From positions 19,778 through 83,777 of the forward strand of contig JAADHN010000066.1 in the NCBI GenBank assembly GCA_013151865.1: 64,000 nt of DNA, written 5' to 3'. This DNA is from Kiritimatiellota bacterium (GTDB taxonomy: Bacteria > Verrucomicrobiota > Lentisphaeria > Oligosphaerales > JAADHN01). Both the position numbers and the translations under genes were made by a program. Under the pieces are notes generated by a model. The model was given only the letters and a program-made list of their open reading frames with translations, was not told the DNA's origin and ran no database searches. This document shows positions 8,684 to 18,856 of the stretch, one piece after another. Each line of letters opens with the position of its first letter. The first letter of the stretch is position 1.

Positions 8684-9730
8684 TCACGACGTACTCCGAG
8701 GAGCCGGAAAAGGGTCCGACGCATCAAAATCGGGTCGATAGTCCGGGTCGCCGAAGTCCGGCTGAATGTAGACCTTCTCGAAACCCAGTTCTTCCACCTC
8801 CGCCACCACTCGCTCATACTCGCTCGCCGCCAGACGACGGTTCAGCAGGCCCCGCCGCCGACATTCCGGCGTCGGATGGTATTGGCTCATGACCGAAAGC
8901 GGCAGGCCCGGGCCGAACTCCTCGTGCAGGCGGCGCAGGACAAGAAGGCTGTTGTCCACATGGTCCGGCAACACCAAATGCCGCACCAGCACCCCGCGCC
9001 GCCCCGTCCGGCGCCCGTCCGGGCGCCATGGGCGGAGAAAACCCACGGCCCCCACCATGCGACGCAACGCCGCCAAGGCCAACTCCGGATACCGCGAGTC
9101 GCCCATGCAGCGAGCGGCCAACACCGGATCCATGAACTTGACGTCGGGCAAGAAGATGTCGATGATCTCGACCGCTTGCCGGACAACACACTCCGCCATG
9201 TACCCCGAGCAGTTGAAGACAAAAGGCAACGAAAACCCCCGGGCCCGAATTCGCTCGCAAAGCCATTTCATGTGCGGCCAGAAATGGTCCGGTGTGACCA
9301 AGTTCAGGTTGTGGACCGACTTCCGGACCAGCTCCTCCACGGCGGCCAACAGCTCTTCGGGAGAAACCGACCGGCCCTGCCCTTCGCGGGAAATGCGATA
9401 ATTCTGGCAGAAAAAACAACGGGTCGAACAACCGGCAAGAAAAACCGTCCCCGACCCACAGCGACCGGAGATGGACGGCTCTTCGCCAAAATGCGGACAA
9501 ACCGCCCCAATCCGACACACGGCGGTTTCCCCGCAAACCCCTCGTCGACCGGCGATCCGGTCGACCCCGCAGGCACGCGGGCACAGACGGCAATCCCGGT
9601 ACTGGTCCCGGTATCGCGTCCATGCATGCCCAAGCTCCGGCCCGGGACCGCCGCCGCTCTTCGAGGCAATCCGACGCACTGGCACGTCTCCCGCATTCTC
9701 TCCGCTCTCGGCCGGGCGAGAGCCAGGCAC
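8684..9730 (-). CDS. Radical SAM protein of the PflX type (pyruvate-formate-lyase-activase homologue)
   Basis: A 348-residue protein. The radical SAM cluster motif is C101-x3-C105-x2-C108 (AGCSTRCFFCQNY), preceded by an N-terminal Cys-rich segment CRLCPRACGVDRIAGRRGVCG (C47, C50, C54, C66) typical of the PflX group. GPHFGEEP-like and SGSGTVFL-like blocks are also present. PflX proteins are related to glycyl-radical-enzyme activases but their targets are unproven. The window holds one glycyl radical enzyme (22959-25238) and no other activase candidate, so a functional link is possible but is inference only. The gene is convergent with the Sel1 gene. Confidence 0.88.
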   Translation of the reverse strand: MPGSRPAESGENAGDVPVRRIASKSGGGPGPELGHAWTRYRDQYRDCRLCPRACGVDRIAGRRGVCGETAVCRIGAVCPHFGEEPSISGRCGSGTVFLAGCSTRCFFCQNYRISREGQGRSVSPEELLAAVEELVRKSVHNLNLVTPDHFWPHMKWLCERIRARGFSLPFVFNCSGYMAECVVRQAVEIIDIFLPDVKFMDPVLAARCMGDSRYPELALAALRRMVGAVGFLRPWRPDGRRTGRRGVLVRHLVLPDHVDNSLLVLRRLHEEFGPGLPLSVMSQYHPTPECRRRGLLNRRLAASEYERVVAEVEELGFEKVYIQPDFGDPDYRPDFDASDPFPAPRSTS

Positions 9731-10556
9731 ATTCGATCCTGTCTTCCGGCAAACCGTCCGAATGCGCGCCGCTCCGGTCCGGCGACCCGGCCCATCGTGA
9801 ATCTCCGGCTTGCGCGGCCTTGCCCTTCGGCCGACGCATTCCGGAATCCTGAACGCGGCGGTTTCATTTCAGAGGCTTGCCGAGTCGAACGCCCATCCTT
9901 GACGCCGTTCCCGTGCTCTGCCGTGCTCGACCCGATCCGGCGAGACAATACTTCGATTCCGCTCTCGCACGCCGGTTCGCTTCAAGGGCACGGCCACGGA
10001 AGGAAAACGGGGCCGCACAATCGAGCAGACCCGATGAATCCGCCGTACAATACTGCCCGGAACCCGGGAGCGCCGCACGCACCCCAGGGTCGCTCGGGTC
10101 TATTTGGACCGGCTGAGTTCTCGCCGCACGCACCAAAGCGACGGGACAGGCCGCTTTGTTAACGGTCAGTTGCGACGAGGGGGTAAAACGACTCGGTATG
10201 GACCGGTACTGCGCGATTGCGCCCCGACAACGATAGCGCCGTTCAGTCCCCACGAGACTGAGGGGGTGCACCGCTTTGAGAGACGCCCATTGCATACTCG
10301 CTCCGGAACTTGTATGTTCCAACGTTTCTCCGGGGTGTCCGGGCACACTTGCAGACCGAGCCAGTTCGCCCACGCTCCGGATCGTACCGGGACAGTCAGC
10401 AAAAAGCCCGTCCGAAAAGAATGCGCGGCGCCGCGAGGCCCGGCAAACGGCTCCGATCATTGCCGGCGCACGGTTCAGGGAAGGGCCCCTTCCTCTTCAG
10501 CCCCCCTATCGGCGCCCTCCACTCGAGAGGGAGCGGACGGCAAGGAGTCTGGCGGG
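9731..10556. other. Long intergenic region between divergent genes
   Basis: About 825 bases between the radical SAM gene and the histidine kinase. Frames crossing it lack ribosome binding sites and family signatures. A small hairpin (CAGTC, 7-8-base loop, GACTG) occurs near 10240-10260. I see no gene, tRNA or recognised riboswitch. Confidence 0.45.
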
Positions 10557-12278
10557 ATGGAGCAGCAACCGGGCGACAAGACCCTGATCATGCAACGGCC
10601 GCCCGCGAAGCGCAAGCGGGCCGTTTCGATCTGGAGCGTCGGACTGGGGACGGTGTTCCTCGTTGTCATCCTCGTGCTCACCGTTCTGCAGCCCATTCTT
10701 TCGCAACGGGCCACTCTCGGCAGCGCCGAAGAATGTACGAAGGCCCTGGAACGTTTGGCGGAGCAAGCTTCCACCACGCTCTCCCTTTTCGTGCAAACTT
10801 GTGCCAAGGACCTGCAACAGGCTGCCGTGGCACGCGACAGCCGGGACGCACTCCGCCGCCTTGGGCAAAGCGTCGACGCTGCCGGAAAACCGCTCTACCG
10901 CGCCCTGTTCCTGTTCGCGGAGAAAGGCCCCGGCGCGCCGGCGGCCGCCTGGCCCGACGGCGCCGAAGTCCCACCAACCGTACTCTCCGCCGTACGCACC
11001 TGCCTGCGGCGCGCCCCCGGGTTCCGAACTCTCCTGGTCGCAGACGATTCAATCCCGCCGCGTGCCGTCTTGGTGGCAACCACTGCCGTCGGACCTGAAA
11101 CCAAACGAGTGGTGGCTGTGGCGCTCGTTTCGATCAAAGCCCTGGACAGGGCCTGCGGCGACCTCTCGGCTCAGTGGCGCGCGGAACTGCAACTACTGGA
11201 CGAGCGGGGCAGGCCCGTCTTGGGACGACGCCCCAGAACCGGCGCCAACGCCGCCACGGCAACGGTCCGAGGCCTGGGTTGGCGGATCACCGCTTCGGCC
11301 GCCCCCCGGTTCCCGCGTAATATTCTGATCATGGGCCTATGGAGCGTCAGCCTGGCGACAATCGTTTTCCTGCTGCTGGTCGTCTTGCTCGCCGCCCGTA
11401 TGGTCCGGAATGAAGCCCGGTTGAGTCGCCTGCTGACATCGGCCAACGCCCATCTTCGCGCCTACGGCGGCAAGCTCGAACAGATGGTTGCGGACCAAAC
11501 AGTGGATCTCCGGCGCGCCAAAGAGCGAGCCGAGGAAGCCAACCGACTGAAAGGGGAATTCCTGGCCAATATGTCCCATGAAATCCGCACACCGCTGAAC
11601 GCCATCGTCGGGTTCGCGGAACTGATGGCCGAAATGGAACTGCCCAAAGACCAGGAAGAGTACATTCGACTGATTCGTGAGAGCGCCGATACGCTCCTCG
11701 AACTGGTGAACAATGTGCTGGACTTTGCAAAAATGGATGCCGACGGAATCGTTGAACTGACCAATAGTCCTTTCAACCCAGGGGCGGTTATCGACGACGT
11801 CTGGCGGTTGTTTCGTCCGGTCGCGGAACAGAAAGGGATCCGTTTTCATGCCGACCCGGGCTCGCTGCCGACGGAAATCCTCGGGGATGCACTGCGGCTG
11901 AAACAGGCGCTCGGGAACCTCGTTTCCAACGGCATCAAGTTCACACCGGAAAACGGCGAAGTCCTCGTCCGTGGCCGCACCGTCCGACAAACCGACACCA
12001 CGGTGACCCTCGAAATCTCCGTGACCGACACCGGCATCGGCATCCCGGCGGAGTTTCACGAGATCATCTTCGAGCCGTTTCGCCAAGTGGACGCCAGCTC
12101 GACGCGCGAGTACGGGGGGACGGGGCTGGGCCTGGCCATAACACGTCGCCTCGTGGAGGGCATGGGCGGAAGTATTTCGGTCGAGAGCCGCCCGGGCCGC
12201 GGCAGCCGTTTCAGCGTGACCTTCACCGCGCCGCGTGTCGGACCGGGAACGGTCCCCGGGACCGCGGGGATGGTCTGA
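10557..12278 (+). CDS. Membrane-bound sensor histidine kinase
   Basis: A 573-residue sensor kinase. The ATG at 10557 has AAGGAG 9 bases upstream; longer in-frame starts read into non-coding sequence. Transmembrane helix 1 is at about residues 24-46 and helix 2 at about 255-283, enclosing a roughly 200-residue extracytoplasmic sensor domain of unknown type. A coiled-coil linker leads to the HisKA domain with H341 in [14 protein letters not shown]. The catalytic domain shows the N box ([12 protein letters not shown]), G1 (VTDTGIGIP), F box (FEPFRQ) and G2 (GGTGLGLAI). No receiver domain is attached and no response regulator is adjacent, so its partner is unknown; the degenerate regulator at the window start is 9 kb away. 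Confidence 0.92.
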   Translation: MEQQPGDKTLIMQRPPAKRKRAVSIWSVGLGTVFLVVILVLTVLQPILSQRATLGSAEECTKALERLAEQASTTLSLFVQTCAKDLQQAAVARDSRDALRRLGQSVDAAGKPLYRALFLFAEKGPGAPAAAWPDGAEVPPTVLSAVRTCLRRAPGFRTLLVADDSIPPRAVLVATTAVGPETKRVVAVALVSIKALDRACGDLSAQWRAELQLLDERGRPVLGRRPRTGANAATATVRGLGWRITASAAPRFPRNILIMGLWSVSLATIVFLLLVVLLAARMVRNEARLSRLLTSANAHLRAYGGKLEQMVADQTVDLRRAKERAEEANRLKGEFLANMSHEIRTPLNAIVGFAELMAEMELPKDQEEYIRLIRESADTLLELVNNVLDFAKMDADGIVELTNSPFNPGAVIDDVWRLFRPVAEQKGIRFHADPGSLPTEILGDALRLKQALGNLVSNGIKFTPENGEVLVRGRTVRQTDTTVTLEISVTDTGIGIPAEFHEIIFEPFRQVDASSTREYGGTGLGLAITRRLVEGMGGSISVESRPGRGSRFSVTFTAPRVGPGTVPGTAGMV

Positions 12279-12422
12279 GCGCACCGCCCCCCTCCGGGAA
12301 GGCCGTCCCTCCGGGTGCGGGAGATCCGGACGGACGGGCCGGGAAGCGGGAGAGGTCCCGGGCCTTCCCCTCCGTCCGCGCCGTTCACCTCGGGAACTCG
12401 GCTCTCGAAATGCCGTCGATGC

Positions 12423-13709
12423 TCACGGGGCTTCTTCGTCCGCCGTTTTTTTCGAGGAGAGAGTGACTGCGTTCGATTCGATCACAATCGTACTTTGCGG
12501 ACCGCGCCGGTCCACGACCGCCGCATGCCCGTGTGAGTCGATCATGTTGCCGGTGACCGCCGCCGAGCGTACACCCGACTCGATCACGACACCCGGGCCG
12601 TACGATTCGATATGATTCGTCCCGAGAACGACTCGGCCCCCTTCGAGCAACACCGCCGGGGCGTCGAACGTCTTCATGGGGCGAAGCAGGCTGCACCCGG
12701 TGAGCACGGCATGATCGCAGGAACGCACTCGCACGACCGGGGCCCCGTTCGACTTGAGTTCACTGCCGGTTACCCTGACCCGGGCGTCGCCCCCCTCCAC
12801 CACGAGACTCTCCTGGTGATTCCAGAAACTCCCGCCGCTGACCGATACCGTGTGTCCGCCCTTCACCGACATGCCGATGGCGCAAAAATCCGTGGCGCAC
12901 CCATTGAGCACCCCCCACGTCCCGCCCTCGATCTTGCAACCCTCGATCCTGTCCTCGAACCGGAAACCCCAATGCATACCGAACGCAAAACAGTCAGTCA
13001 TGCGAACCAAGTCATTCTTGCCCAGCAGGAAACCGGTCCCCGCCCGGAGACCCCGGGGAACAGGGCCCGCATTCCAAACCTCGATGTTGCACAGGCGCGG
13101 AACATCCCATGTGCCCGTGATCCGAATGCCCACATTGCGAATCGAGACCATGAATACATTCGCGATATTCACGCGGCCCACGTTGTGTTCGCCGTCCGTT
13201 AGGATCCCATCCCATGCGTAGCGGATACGAAGGTCCCGAATCGTTGCACCGATCCCCGAAATCAACACGGCAGGGGGACCCTCGTCCGGCTCCTCGTCCC
13301 AGTGGTAGGTGATGCCGAGACCGCTGAGTGCACCGCCGGCCCCGAGAATGATCGCCGGACCGTCGCGGTGCGTCGGAATAAGGGCCGGTAATGCGTCGAC
13401 ATCCGCGGGCCAGGCCCGAACTCCGGACCCATTCAACGCCACCTTGTCGAGCCGGAGCGGCCGGGAAATCCGGTATCGACCCCGGGGCACGAGCACGACG
13501 CCGTCGCCGGAATGGGCTCGGGAAATCGCCGCAAGAAAAGCCGCGGTGTCGTCTGCCTTTCCGTCGCCTTTTGCGCCCAGAGCGCGCACGTCGACCGCAG
13601 ATGCCTCGACCGCACCGGTCGCCGCCCGTTCCGCCCCCCCGACAGCCCCGCCCGTGAAAACCAGCGCGCCCAACAACCCCGCCGCCGGCAGCAGTTCAAC
13701 AGCTCTCAT
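12423..13709 (-). CDS. Secreted right-handed beta-helix protein (pectate-lyase-superfamily type)
   Basis: A 428-residue protein. The start at 13709 has GGAGGAG upstream and is followed by a signal peptide ([19 protein letters not shown]). The next segment [24 protein letters not shown] is the classic N-terminus of the pectate-lyase-superfamily domain found in polygalacturonase-like and tail-spike proteins, followed by short degenerate coils rich in V, I, G and N. No catalytic residue set can be read with confidence. A role in binding or cleaving polysaccharide outside the cytoplasm is likely from the fold. It converges with the histidine kinase. Confidence 0.82.
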   Translation of the reverse strand: MRAVELLPAAGLLGALVFTGGAVGGAERAATGAVEASAVDVRALGAKGDGKADDTAAFLAAISRAHSGDGVVLVPRGRYRISRPLRLDKVALNGSGVRAWPADVDALPALIPTHRDGPAIILGAGGALSGLGITYHWDEEPDEGPPAVLISGIGATIRDLRIRYAWDGILTDGEHNVGRVNIANVFMVSIRNVGIRITGTWDVPRLCNIEVWNAGPVPRGLRAGTGFLLGKNDLVRMTDCFAFGMHWGFRFEDRIEGCKIEGGTWGVLNGCATDFCAIGMSVKGGHTVSVSGGSFWNHQESLVVEGGDARVRVTGSELKSNGAPVVRVRSCDHAVLTGCSLLRPMKTFDAPAVLLEGGRVVLGTNHIESYGPGVVIESGVRSAAVTGNMIDSHGHAAVVDRRGPQSTIVIESNAVTLSSKKTADEEAP

Positions 13710-13858
13710 CGGATCGCTCCTCCGTGCATCTCCCGAGTCGCTCTCTCCTGCAGAACCGCCAAGAGAACATAATCCCCTCGAACAGCCCCGCAATGAACCG
13801 GGGCCGATGTGCTGGCGCCATGCCGAACAGGCAACTTGACGTATCGGTATCGGCCGAA

Positions 13859-15169
13859 TCAGGGTGCCCCCGGCCGTAGGTATCGCTTGAAAAAAGCCGC
13901 GATTTCATCCACGGGAAACCGGGGGGTATCTTCTTTCAGACGAAGAATGCATGGAATCCCGAGGGCGTCCATTCGCTTCTTGAGCATGAACCCGAACCTG
14001 GGGTGGTGAATATACTGTCGCCCGGAAGAATTCGGAGGCAGCTCCGTGTTCGGCTGACTGTAATAGACGTACACGGGGGGATCGTCAGCAGTCAAGTGGT
14101 GCAGGGGGGACGCCTCCTCGAACAGAGGCCAAAACTTGGGGTCTTTCACGTCCGCGGCGGATTTCATGCCGAAAAAGGAAATCAAGGCCCCATCGACCCG
14201 GTCCGTATTGAACAGCTCCTGAATAACGCGTGGATCGTAGGTCGTTTGGGCCGCGAACGGGGCGATGCATGTCAGGCGAGTGGATTGCCGGGCCACGGCA
14301 TCCTTGCTCTCGGGCTCGGCAAGATCGTCGTGAAAGGCCAGCCATTCGGAAATGCCGGCGCCCGCCGAGCCGCCGGTGGCGCCGACCCGCTTGGGATCGA
14401 TGTGGTACCTCTCCGCATTGAAACGAATGAACTGCAGGGCCCGGGCACAATCCCGCATTTGCATGGGAAAAGGCCCCACATCGGTCAGACGGTAGTTCAG
14501 GGATGCCACGGCAATACCCGCGGCGAGGAGCCTGTCAACGAGAGGTCCGTTCACACCGCGCTTGTCCCCCCCGCGGAACCCGCCGCCGTGAATGAAAAGA
14601 ACCAAAGGAGCCGGTTTGGGCCCCTTGACGGTCCAAATGTCGAATCGCTGTTTCTCGTGTGCGCCGTAGGCCACGTCCAGGTAAGTGGGCGGGACCTTGG
14701 GCGGCTGTCGGCGCCGGCGGGGATTTCGACGGCGGACAGCGGTCCGCCGGAACGCCTGTTCCTCGTCCGGAGTGACGACTCCGTCGCCGTTCCGGTCGAG
14801 TTCGGCAAAATGCGCCCGCACTTGGGGCGGCAACTCCTCTTTGCTCAGTTTGCCGTCGCCGTTCCGGTCGAGCCGTTCGAAGCTTCCGTCCGTCTTTTGA
14901 CCAGGGCCTCCAAGATGCCGGTTCCGTCTCGCCCGGAAGACGCGGTCTTCCTCGGCCGTGATGAACCCGTCGCCGTCGGCATCCACCCGACCGAAAAAAC
15001 GACGCAGCCGCACGGGCATTTCTCCGCGCGCCAACTTGCCGTCGCCGTCGCGGTCAAATCGACGAATGAACCCTTCCGAGCGGTCCGCCGGTTGGGCCCG
15101 TGCACCGCTCGCGAACAACACAAGTGCCGCGACCATGCCGACAAGTCTCGAATGTCGCCGGTGAATCAT
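13859..15169 (-). CDS. Secreted EF-hand protein fused to alpha/beta-hydrolase (esterase)
   Basis: A 436-residue protein with a signal peptide (residues 1-25, ending GARAQ). Four canonical calcium-binding loops follow: residues about 39-50, 63-74, 101-112 and 125-136, each of the form DxDGDGxxxxxE or DxNGDGxxxxxE. After a basic linker (RRRNPRRRRQ) comes an alpha/beta-hydrolase of the BD-FAE/HSL-like type: oxyanion motif HGGG at 194-197 and nucleophile elbow GGSAG with S268. The start at 15169 is chosen for the signal peptide. EF-hand plus esterase chains are typical of Planctomycetota secretomes. Likely substrate: acyl or feruloyl esters on polysaccharides (inference). Confidence 0.9.
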   Translation of the reverse strand: MIHRRHSRLVGMVAALVLFASGARAQPADRSEGFIRRFDRDGDGKLARGEMPVRLRRFFGRVDADGDGFITAEEDRVFRARRNRHLGGPGQKTDGSFERLDRNGDGKLSKEELPPQVRAHFAELDRNGDGVVTPDEEQAFRRTAVRRRNPRRRRQPPKVPPTYLDVAYGAHEKQRFDIWTVKGPKPAPLVLFIHGGGFRGGDKRGVNGPLVDRLLAAGIAVASLNYRLTDVGPFPMQMRDCARALQFIRFNAERYHIDPKRVGATGGSAGAGISEWLAFHDDLAEPESKDAVARQSTRLTCIAPFAAQTTYDPRVIQELFNTDRVDGALISFFGMKSAADVKDPKFWPLFEEASPLHHLTADDPPVYVYYSQPNTELPPNSSGRQYIHHPRFGFMLKKRMDALGIPCILRLKEDTPRFPVDEIAAFFKRYLRPGAP

Positions 15170-15347
15170 CGTCTCTTTTCCCCGCTCGTCGCCAAATACC
15201 GCCCCACCACCACGTGACGCGCCCGGGGCGCCGGACGCACAAGCAGAACTCGCATCTCTCCGCACTATCGCCCGATAAACGCACGCGCCGAAAAGTTATT
15301 GCCGGCCGGCGCTCCCCCATCATCCTTGTTTCAGGCGCCCGGGGGCG

Positions 15348-16361
15348 TCAAGACTTGTGCGCGATCATCAGGCGGGTCGCGGTGTCGGCCTCCACCGTCT
15401 GCAGGCACGGGTCCACCAACCCCGCCGCCTTCAGCAATTCGGCCAGCTCACTCCGAGTGTAGCAACGCCCCGCAGGCGTATTCACCAACATGTTCAAGGC
15501 AAATACCGCGCCCGGCGCCGGACGAGTCCGATCATCTTCGAGAACAAAGTCCCGGACCACGAACCGGCCTCCGGGGTTCAGTGCTCCGGCGACCTTGCGG
15601 AAGAGCACGGCAACGTCCTCCCGGGCCATGCTGTGAATGACGTTCGAGAGCCAAACCAAGTCGTACCCGGACCCGATATCGTCGGCAAGCATATCACCGG
15701 CAAGCACCCGTATTCTTGCAGTCAATCCCGCTTCCTCGATGTACCGTCGGGCGAGACGGACCACAGAGGCGCGGTCGAAAACGGTGGCCGTCAAACACGG
15801 GGCGGCCCTGCAGAAAGAAATCGCATAAACCCCGGAACCGCCGCCCAGATCCAGCACATGCCGGACACCCGTCCAGTCGATCGCCTGAACGAACGGGCCC
15901 TGCTGCCGAAGACCGAAATGATGCATGGCCCCAATGAAACTCTCAACCTGATCCTCGCGGCACGCAGGCTCCTCAATGCGGACCGGCAGACTGCCTCCGC
16001 GCACGATTTCAGTGAGATGAGACCAGCTCTCCCAAAGGTGCCCCATGTGCTCCAGCATCGGCAGCACGAAACAAGGCGCGACACGACAGAGCATCTCGGC
16101 CGAAAGTGGGGTGCAACGGAAAAACGCGCCGTCCTTGGCCAGCAACCCGATGGCGACCAGTGCATTCAGCAGCATGGCCGTAGCCCGCGCGTCCGTCCCG
16201 AGACGCTCGGTGACCGTGCCGGCGTCAGCCCCGTTCTCGCCCACGGCCGGAAACACGCCTAACTCGACTGCCGTCAGAACCAAACGACTGACCTGAAAAG
16301 CGCGAACCGCATTCTCCAGTTTGTCCTCGCTGTCGATGTAGGGCCCGTACACGTGGTTCAT
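15348..16361 (-). CDS. SAM-dependent O-methyltransferase with N-terminal dimerisation domain
   Basis: A 337-residue protein of the class including acetylserotonin and hydroxyneurosporene O-methyltransferases. Residues 1-110 form the winged-helix dimerisation domain (AFQVSRLVLTAVELGVF, then a helix-turn-helix-like segment). The SAM-binding motif I is VLDLGGGSGVYAI, followed by LTATVFDRASVV and the late motif NPGGRFVVRDFVL. AAGGAG lies 9 bases before the ATG. Substrate is unknown: the family methylates small aromatic or isoprenoid hydroxyls. It stands alone between the EF-hand esterase (same strand, 178 bases downstream) and a divergent TIM-barrel operon. Confidence 0.88.
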   Translation of the reverse strand: MNHVYGPYIDSEDKLENAVRAFQVSRLVLTAVELGVFPAVGENGADAGTVTERLGTDARATAMLLNALVAIGLLAKDGAFFRCTPLSAEMLCRVAPCFVLPMLEHMGHLWESWSHLTEIVRGGSLPVRIEEPACREDQVESFIGAMHHFGLRQQGPFVQAIDWTGVRHVLDLGGGSGVYAISFCRAAPCLTATVFDRASVVRLARRYIEEAGLTARIRVLAGDMLADDIGSGYDLVWLSNVIHSMAREDVAVLFRKVAGALNPGGRFVVRDFVLEDDRTRPAPGAVFALNMLVNTPAGRCYTRSELAELLKAAGLVDPCLQTVEADTATRLMIAHKS

Positions 16362-16868
16362 TTTTTCATTCTCCTTCCCTGCCCGGCCGCAAGGCCTGAC
16401 GCCGAGGACCGCATTCGAAATGCCCACAATTGCCGCCCGTGCCGCACAACCACCCCCCGTTCCCGACCGGGCACAACCCATGGACGCCGCGCGACGCCGA
16501 ATCCCGCCAACCGAAACGGGCGACGCCGTGAAAGACCGTCCCTCAGGTCACACCAACTTTGCGAGGGGGCTTTGCATGATATAATACACCCCGCCTCCGA
16601 ATTGTCCGGACGATGCCGCGAAGAGGGGCCGGAAGGCTCGCTCCGGACTAACGCTGCACGTGCTTCTTGCCGAAAACCGCCGGCACGCGGGGAATCCACC
16701 GCGACCGCCGGGCGGCTGTGAGTGAGCCGAACGGAGCGGGACCGGCGTCCGCAGAGCCTCGGTTTTTCGCGCCACGCAGTTGACCGCATGACCCCGTGGG
16801 ACGGTGATCGCCTGCACGATTTGCGGCGAACGAGCGGCGGCGAACAGGGAACGGAAAGGTGTCTACCG
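16362..16868. other. Divergent intergenic region
   Basis: About 500 bases between the methyltransferase and the TIM-barrel gene. Apart from the extended -10 promoter at 16577-16585 I see no gene, no RNA and no repeat. Confidence 0.5.
16577..16585 (+). promoter_or_regulatory. Extended -10 promoter for the TIM-barrel/SDR genes
   Basis: TGATATAAT: a perfect TATAAT hexamer preceded by TGn, the extended -10 form that needs little -35 contact; the -35 region (TTTGCG, 16-base spacing) is weak. It is the only consensus-quality -10 in this gap and points at the gene at 16869, leaving a leader of about 275 bases. Confidence 0.5.
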
Positions 16869-17855
16869 ATGACAAGACGATTTGGGACAGCGTCCTACAG
16901 TTTCCAGTACTCCCTCGCGCTTTGGGACCTTGGAGACCGACCGGGACGGCGGATGACTTTGGATGAACTGCTCGAATCCACGGCGGAAAGCGGAGCACAG
17001 GTGATTCAGCTCCGAAGCTCGGCTGTCGACGCCCTTGATACTCGGGGCGCGAGCGCCCTGGCATCGCGCGTCGCGCGCTTGGGATTGGACCTGGAACTGC
17101 TCGGCGGGGACGCCCGCAGGCGCGACTTTCCCCATAGCATCGAACGGGCCGCCGAACTCGGGGTGAAAGCCATGGGGTGCACGTTCGGATTCAAGACCCG
17201 ACCGGGCGCCATCGCGTCGTATGCGGAATGGATCCAGTACATCGAGAACGCAGAGATTCGCCTCCGCGAACTCGCACCGATCGCGGAACGACACGGGGTG
17301 AAAGTCGGCGTTGAACCGCACTTCGACTTCACCGTGGACGAAATCGCCGGCATCGTCGAACGGGTGGACTCCCCATGCATCGGCGTGCTGCTCGATATCG
17401 GCAACCCTGTCGCGACGCTCGACGACCCGCTCGAAGCCGCGCGGAGACTGGCCCCGTACGCGGTGGCCACCCACATCAAGGATTTCCGCGTGGACGAAAC
17501 ACCCCAGGGGTTCGACCTGACCATGGTCCCACTCGGAACCGGGAGCATTCGGGTCGGCGACATCCTCGAATTCTTGAATGTCCATGCCCCGCCTGAGATG
17601 TCGTTCTGCCTCGAACTGATCAACGGCTGGCATTGCAGCCTCCCGTGGCTGGCGCCCGAATACCTGATGGCCTTCGGCGACCGCACGGCGGCCCATGTGG
17701 CCGCCGTTCTCCGCCACATCCGATCGGTGACGGCCCTGCCCCTAAAACCTTCGCAGGACGAACTCGCGCAGATGACGCCGGAATCCCGGATGCAATTCGA
17801 GCGCGACAGAGTCCGAGAAAACATCGAGTGGATGCAGCAGCATACCCGGACGTGA
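16869..17855 (+). CDS. Xylose-isomerase-like TIM-barrel protein (sugar phosphate isomerase/epimerase)
   Basis: A 328-residue AP-endonuclease-2-type TIM barrel. Metal-site candidates follow the family pattern: VGVEPHFDFT (Glu), LLDIGNP (Asp), THIKDFRVD (His and Asp) and CLELINGW (Glu). The family covers isomerases and epimerases for inositols, ketoses and hydroxypyruvate; the exact reaction is not readable. The ATG at 16869 has a GGAAAGG upstream and starts the conserved fold; longer starts add unrelated residues. It is followed after 75 bases by an SDR gene, and a second barrel of the same family lies at 19978, so the locus probably degrades a specific cyclitol or sugar acid. Confidence 0.85.
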   Translation: MTRRFGTASYSFQYSLALWDLGDRPGRRMTLDELLESTAESGAQVIQLRSSAVDALDTRGASALASRVARLGLDLELLGGDARRRDFPHSIERAAELGVKAMGCTFGFKTRPGAIASYAEWIQYIENAEIRLRELAPIAERHGVKVGVEPHFDFTVDEIAGIVERVDSPCIGVLLDIGNPVATLDDPLEAARRLAPYAVATHIKDFRVDETPQGFDLTMVPLGTGSIRVGDILEFLNVHAPPEMSFCLELINGWHCSLPWLAPEYLMAFGDRTAAHVAAVLRHIRSVTALPLKPSQDELAQMTPESRMQFERDRVRENIEWMQQHTRT

Positions 17856-17930
17856 ATTGGAACGACCCCCCGACAGACGGGGCCGGTCGGCGTACAATCG
17901 CAACCGAAACATGACGGAACAAGGAGACCG

Positions 17931-18677
17931 ATGATGACGCAACGCTTCAGCGGCAAAGTGGCGCTGATCACCGGCGGCGGCTCGGGTATCGGGGCCGAAA
18001 CGAGCTGCATGTTCGCGGCGGAAGGCGCGGCTGTCGCCGTGGTCGATATCGACGCCGAAGCCGCCGAACATGTGGCCGACGCAATCCGCAGCGCGGGAGG
18101 GACCGCAGAGACGTTCCAATGCGATGTCTCCGACTGGACGTGCGTCTCCCTTATGATCGACCGGGTGGTCGCCCGGCTCCGCCGAATCGACGTACTTTTC
18201 AACAATGCCGGGATCGCCCCGCGCGCCTCTGTCGAGGAAATGACGCCCGAACTCTGGCATCACGTGCTGGCGGTGGACCTCGATTCGGTGTTCCTTGTCA
18301 CCAAAGCCGCGCTTCCGCATCTGAAAGCCGTCCGCGGCTGCATCGTCAACACCGGTTCCCAGTGCTCCATCGCCGGGTACCCGCGTCTGGCGGCCTACAC
18401 GGCGGCCAAAGCCGGGGTCCTGATGCTCACCAAGCAGATGGCGGCCGAATTCCGGCCGCTCGGCGTCCGCGTCAATGCCGTTCTTCCGGGGGTCGTGGCG
18501 ACACCGCTGCAAATGCGCGCCTGGAAGGAAGAGGGCAAAAACTACGAGACCATGGACAAGTCCCGCATTCAGCAACCCGCGGACATTGCCCGTGCAGTGC
18601 TGTTTTTTGCGGACTCCGCAAACAGCCAGGTCTCCGGTAATTTTCTCGCAGTTAACGGGGTCTGCAGCTTCCTGTAA
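17931..18677 (+). CDS. Short-chain dehydrogenase/reductase (classical SDR)
   Basis: A 248-residue NAD(P)-dependent oxidoreductase. The cofactor motif is TGGGSGIG (residues 14-21), D39 and D41 after the second strand favour NAD(H), NNAG is at 91-94 and the catalytic triad is S143, Y156 and K160. AAGGAG precedes ATGATG at 17931-17936, so the start may be either Met. Usual family length. It likely oxidises a sugar or cyclitol hydroxyl in the same pathway as the flanking isomerases (inference from context). A strong hairpin follows 60 bases after the stop. Confidence 0.9.
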   Translation: MMTQRFSGKVALITGGGSGIGAETSCMFAAEGAAVAVVDIDAEAAEHVADAIRSAGGTAETFQCDVSDWTCVSLMIDRVVARLRRIDVLFNNAGIAPRASVEEMTPELWHHVLAVDLDSVFLVTKAALPHLKAVRGCIVNTGSQCSIAGYPRLAAYTAAKAGVLMLTKQMAAEFRPLGVRVNAVLPGVVATPLQMRAWKEEGKNYETMDKSRIQQPADIARAVLFFADSANSQVSGNFLAVNGVCSFL

Positions 18678-18736
18678 GGCTGATTGAACGAAGTCGAGCG
18701 GGTATGGTATCGGACTGAGTCATTCGCGAGCCTTCT

Positions 18737-18767
18737 GCTGCGGAGCGCGTTGTACGCGCTCCGCAGC
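18737..18767 (+). terminator. Perfect 13-bp hairpin in the gap between SDR and Gfo/Idh/MocA genes
   Basis: Arms 18737-18749 and 18755-18767 are perfectly complementary with a 5-base loop (TTGTA); the stem is GC-rich (core CTGCGGAGCGCG). No T tract follows, so it is not a textbook intrinsic terminator. It may be a terminator of another type, an attenuator, or an mRNA stabiliser dividing the block into two expression levels. Confidence 0.5.
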
Positions 18768-18856
18768 GGTGCGAAAGAACTCGGCGCCCCACGGCGGGAG
18801 CACAGCGCCGAACTCCATGAGTTGAGGCCTTCCGACCAAGACAAGGAGGAAACCGC

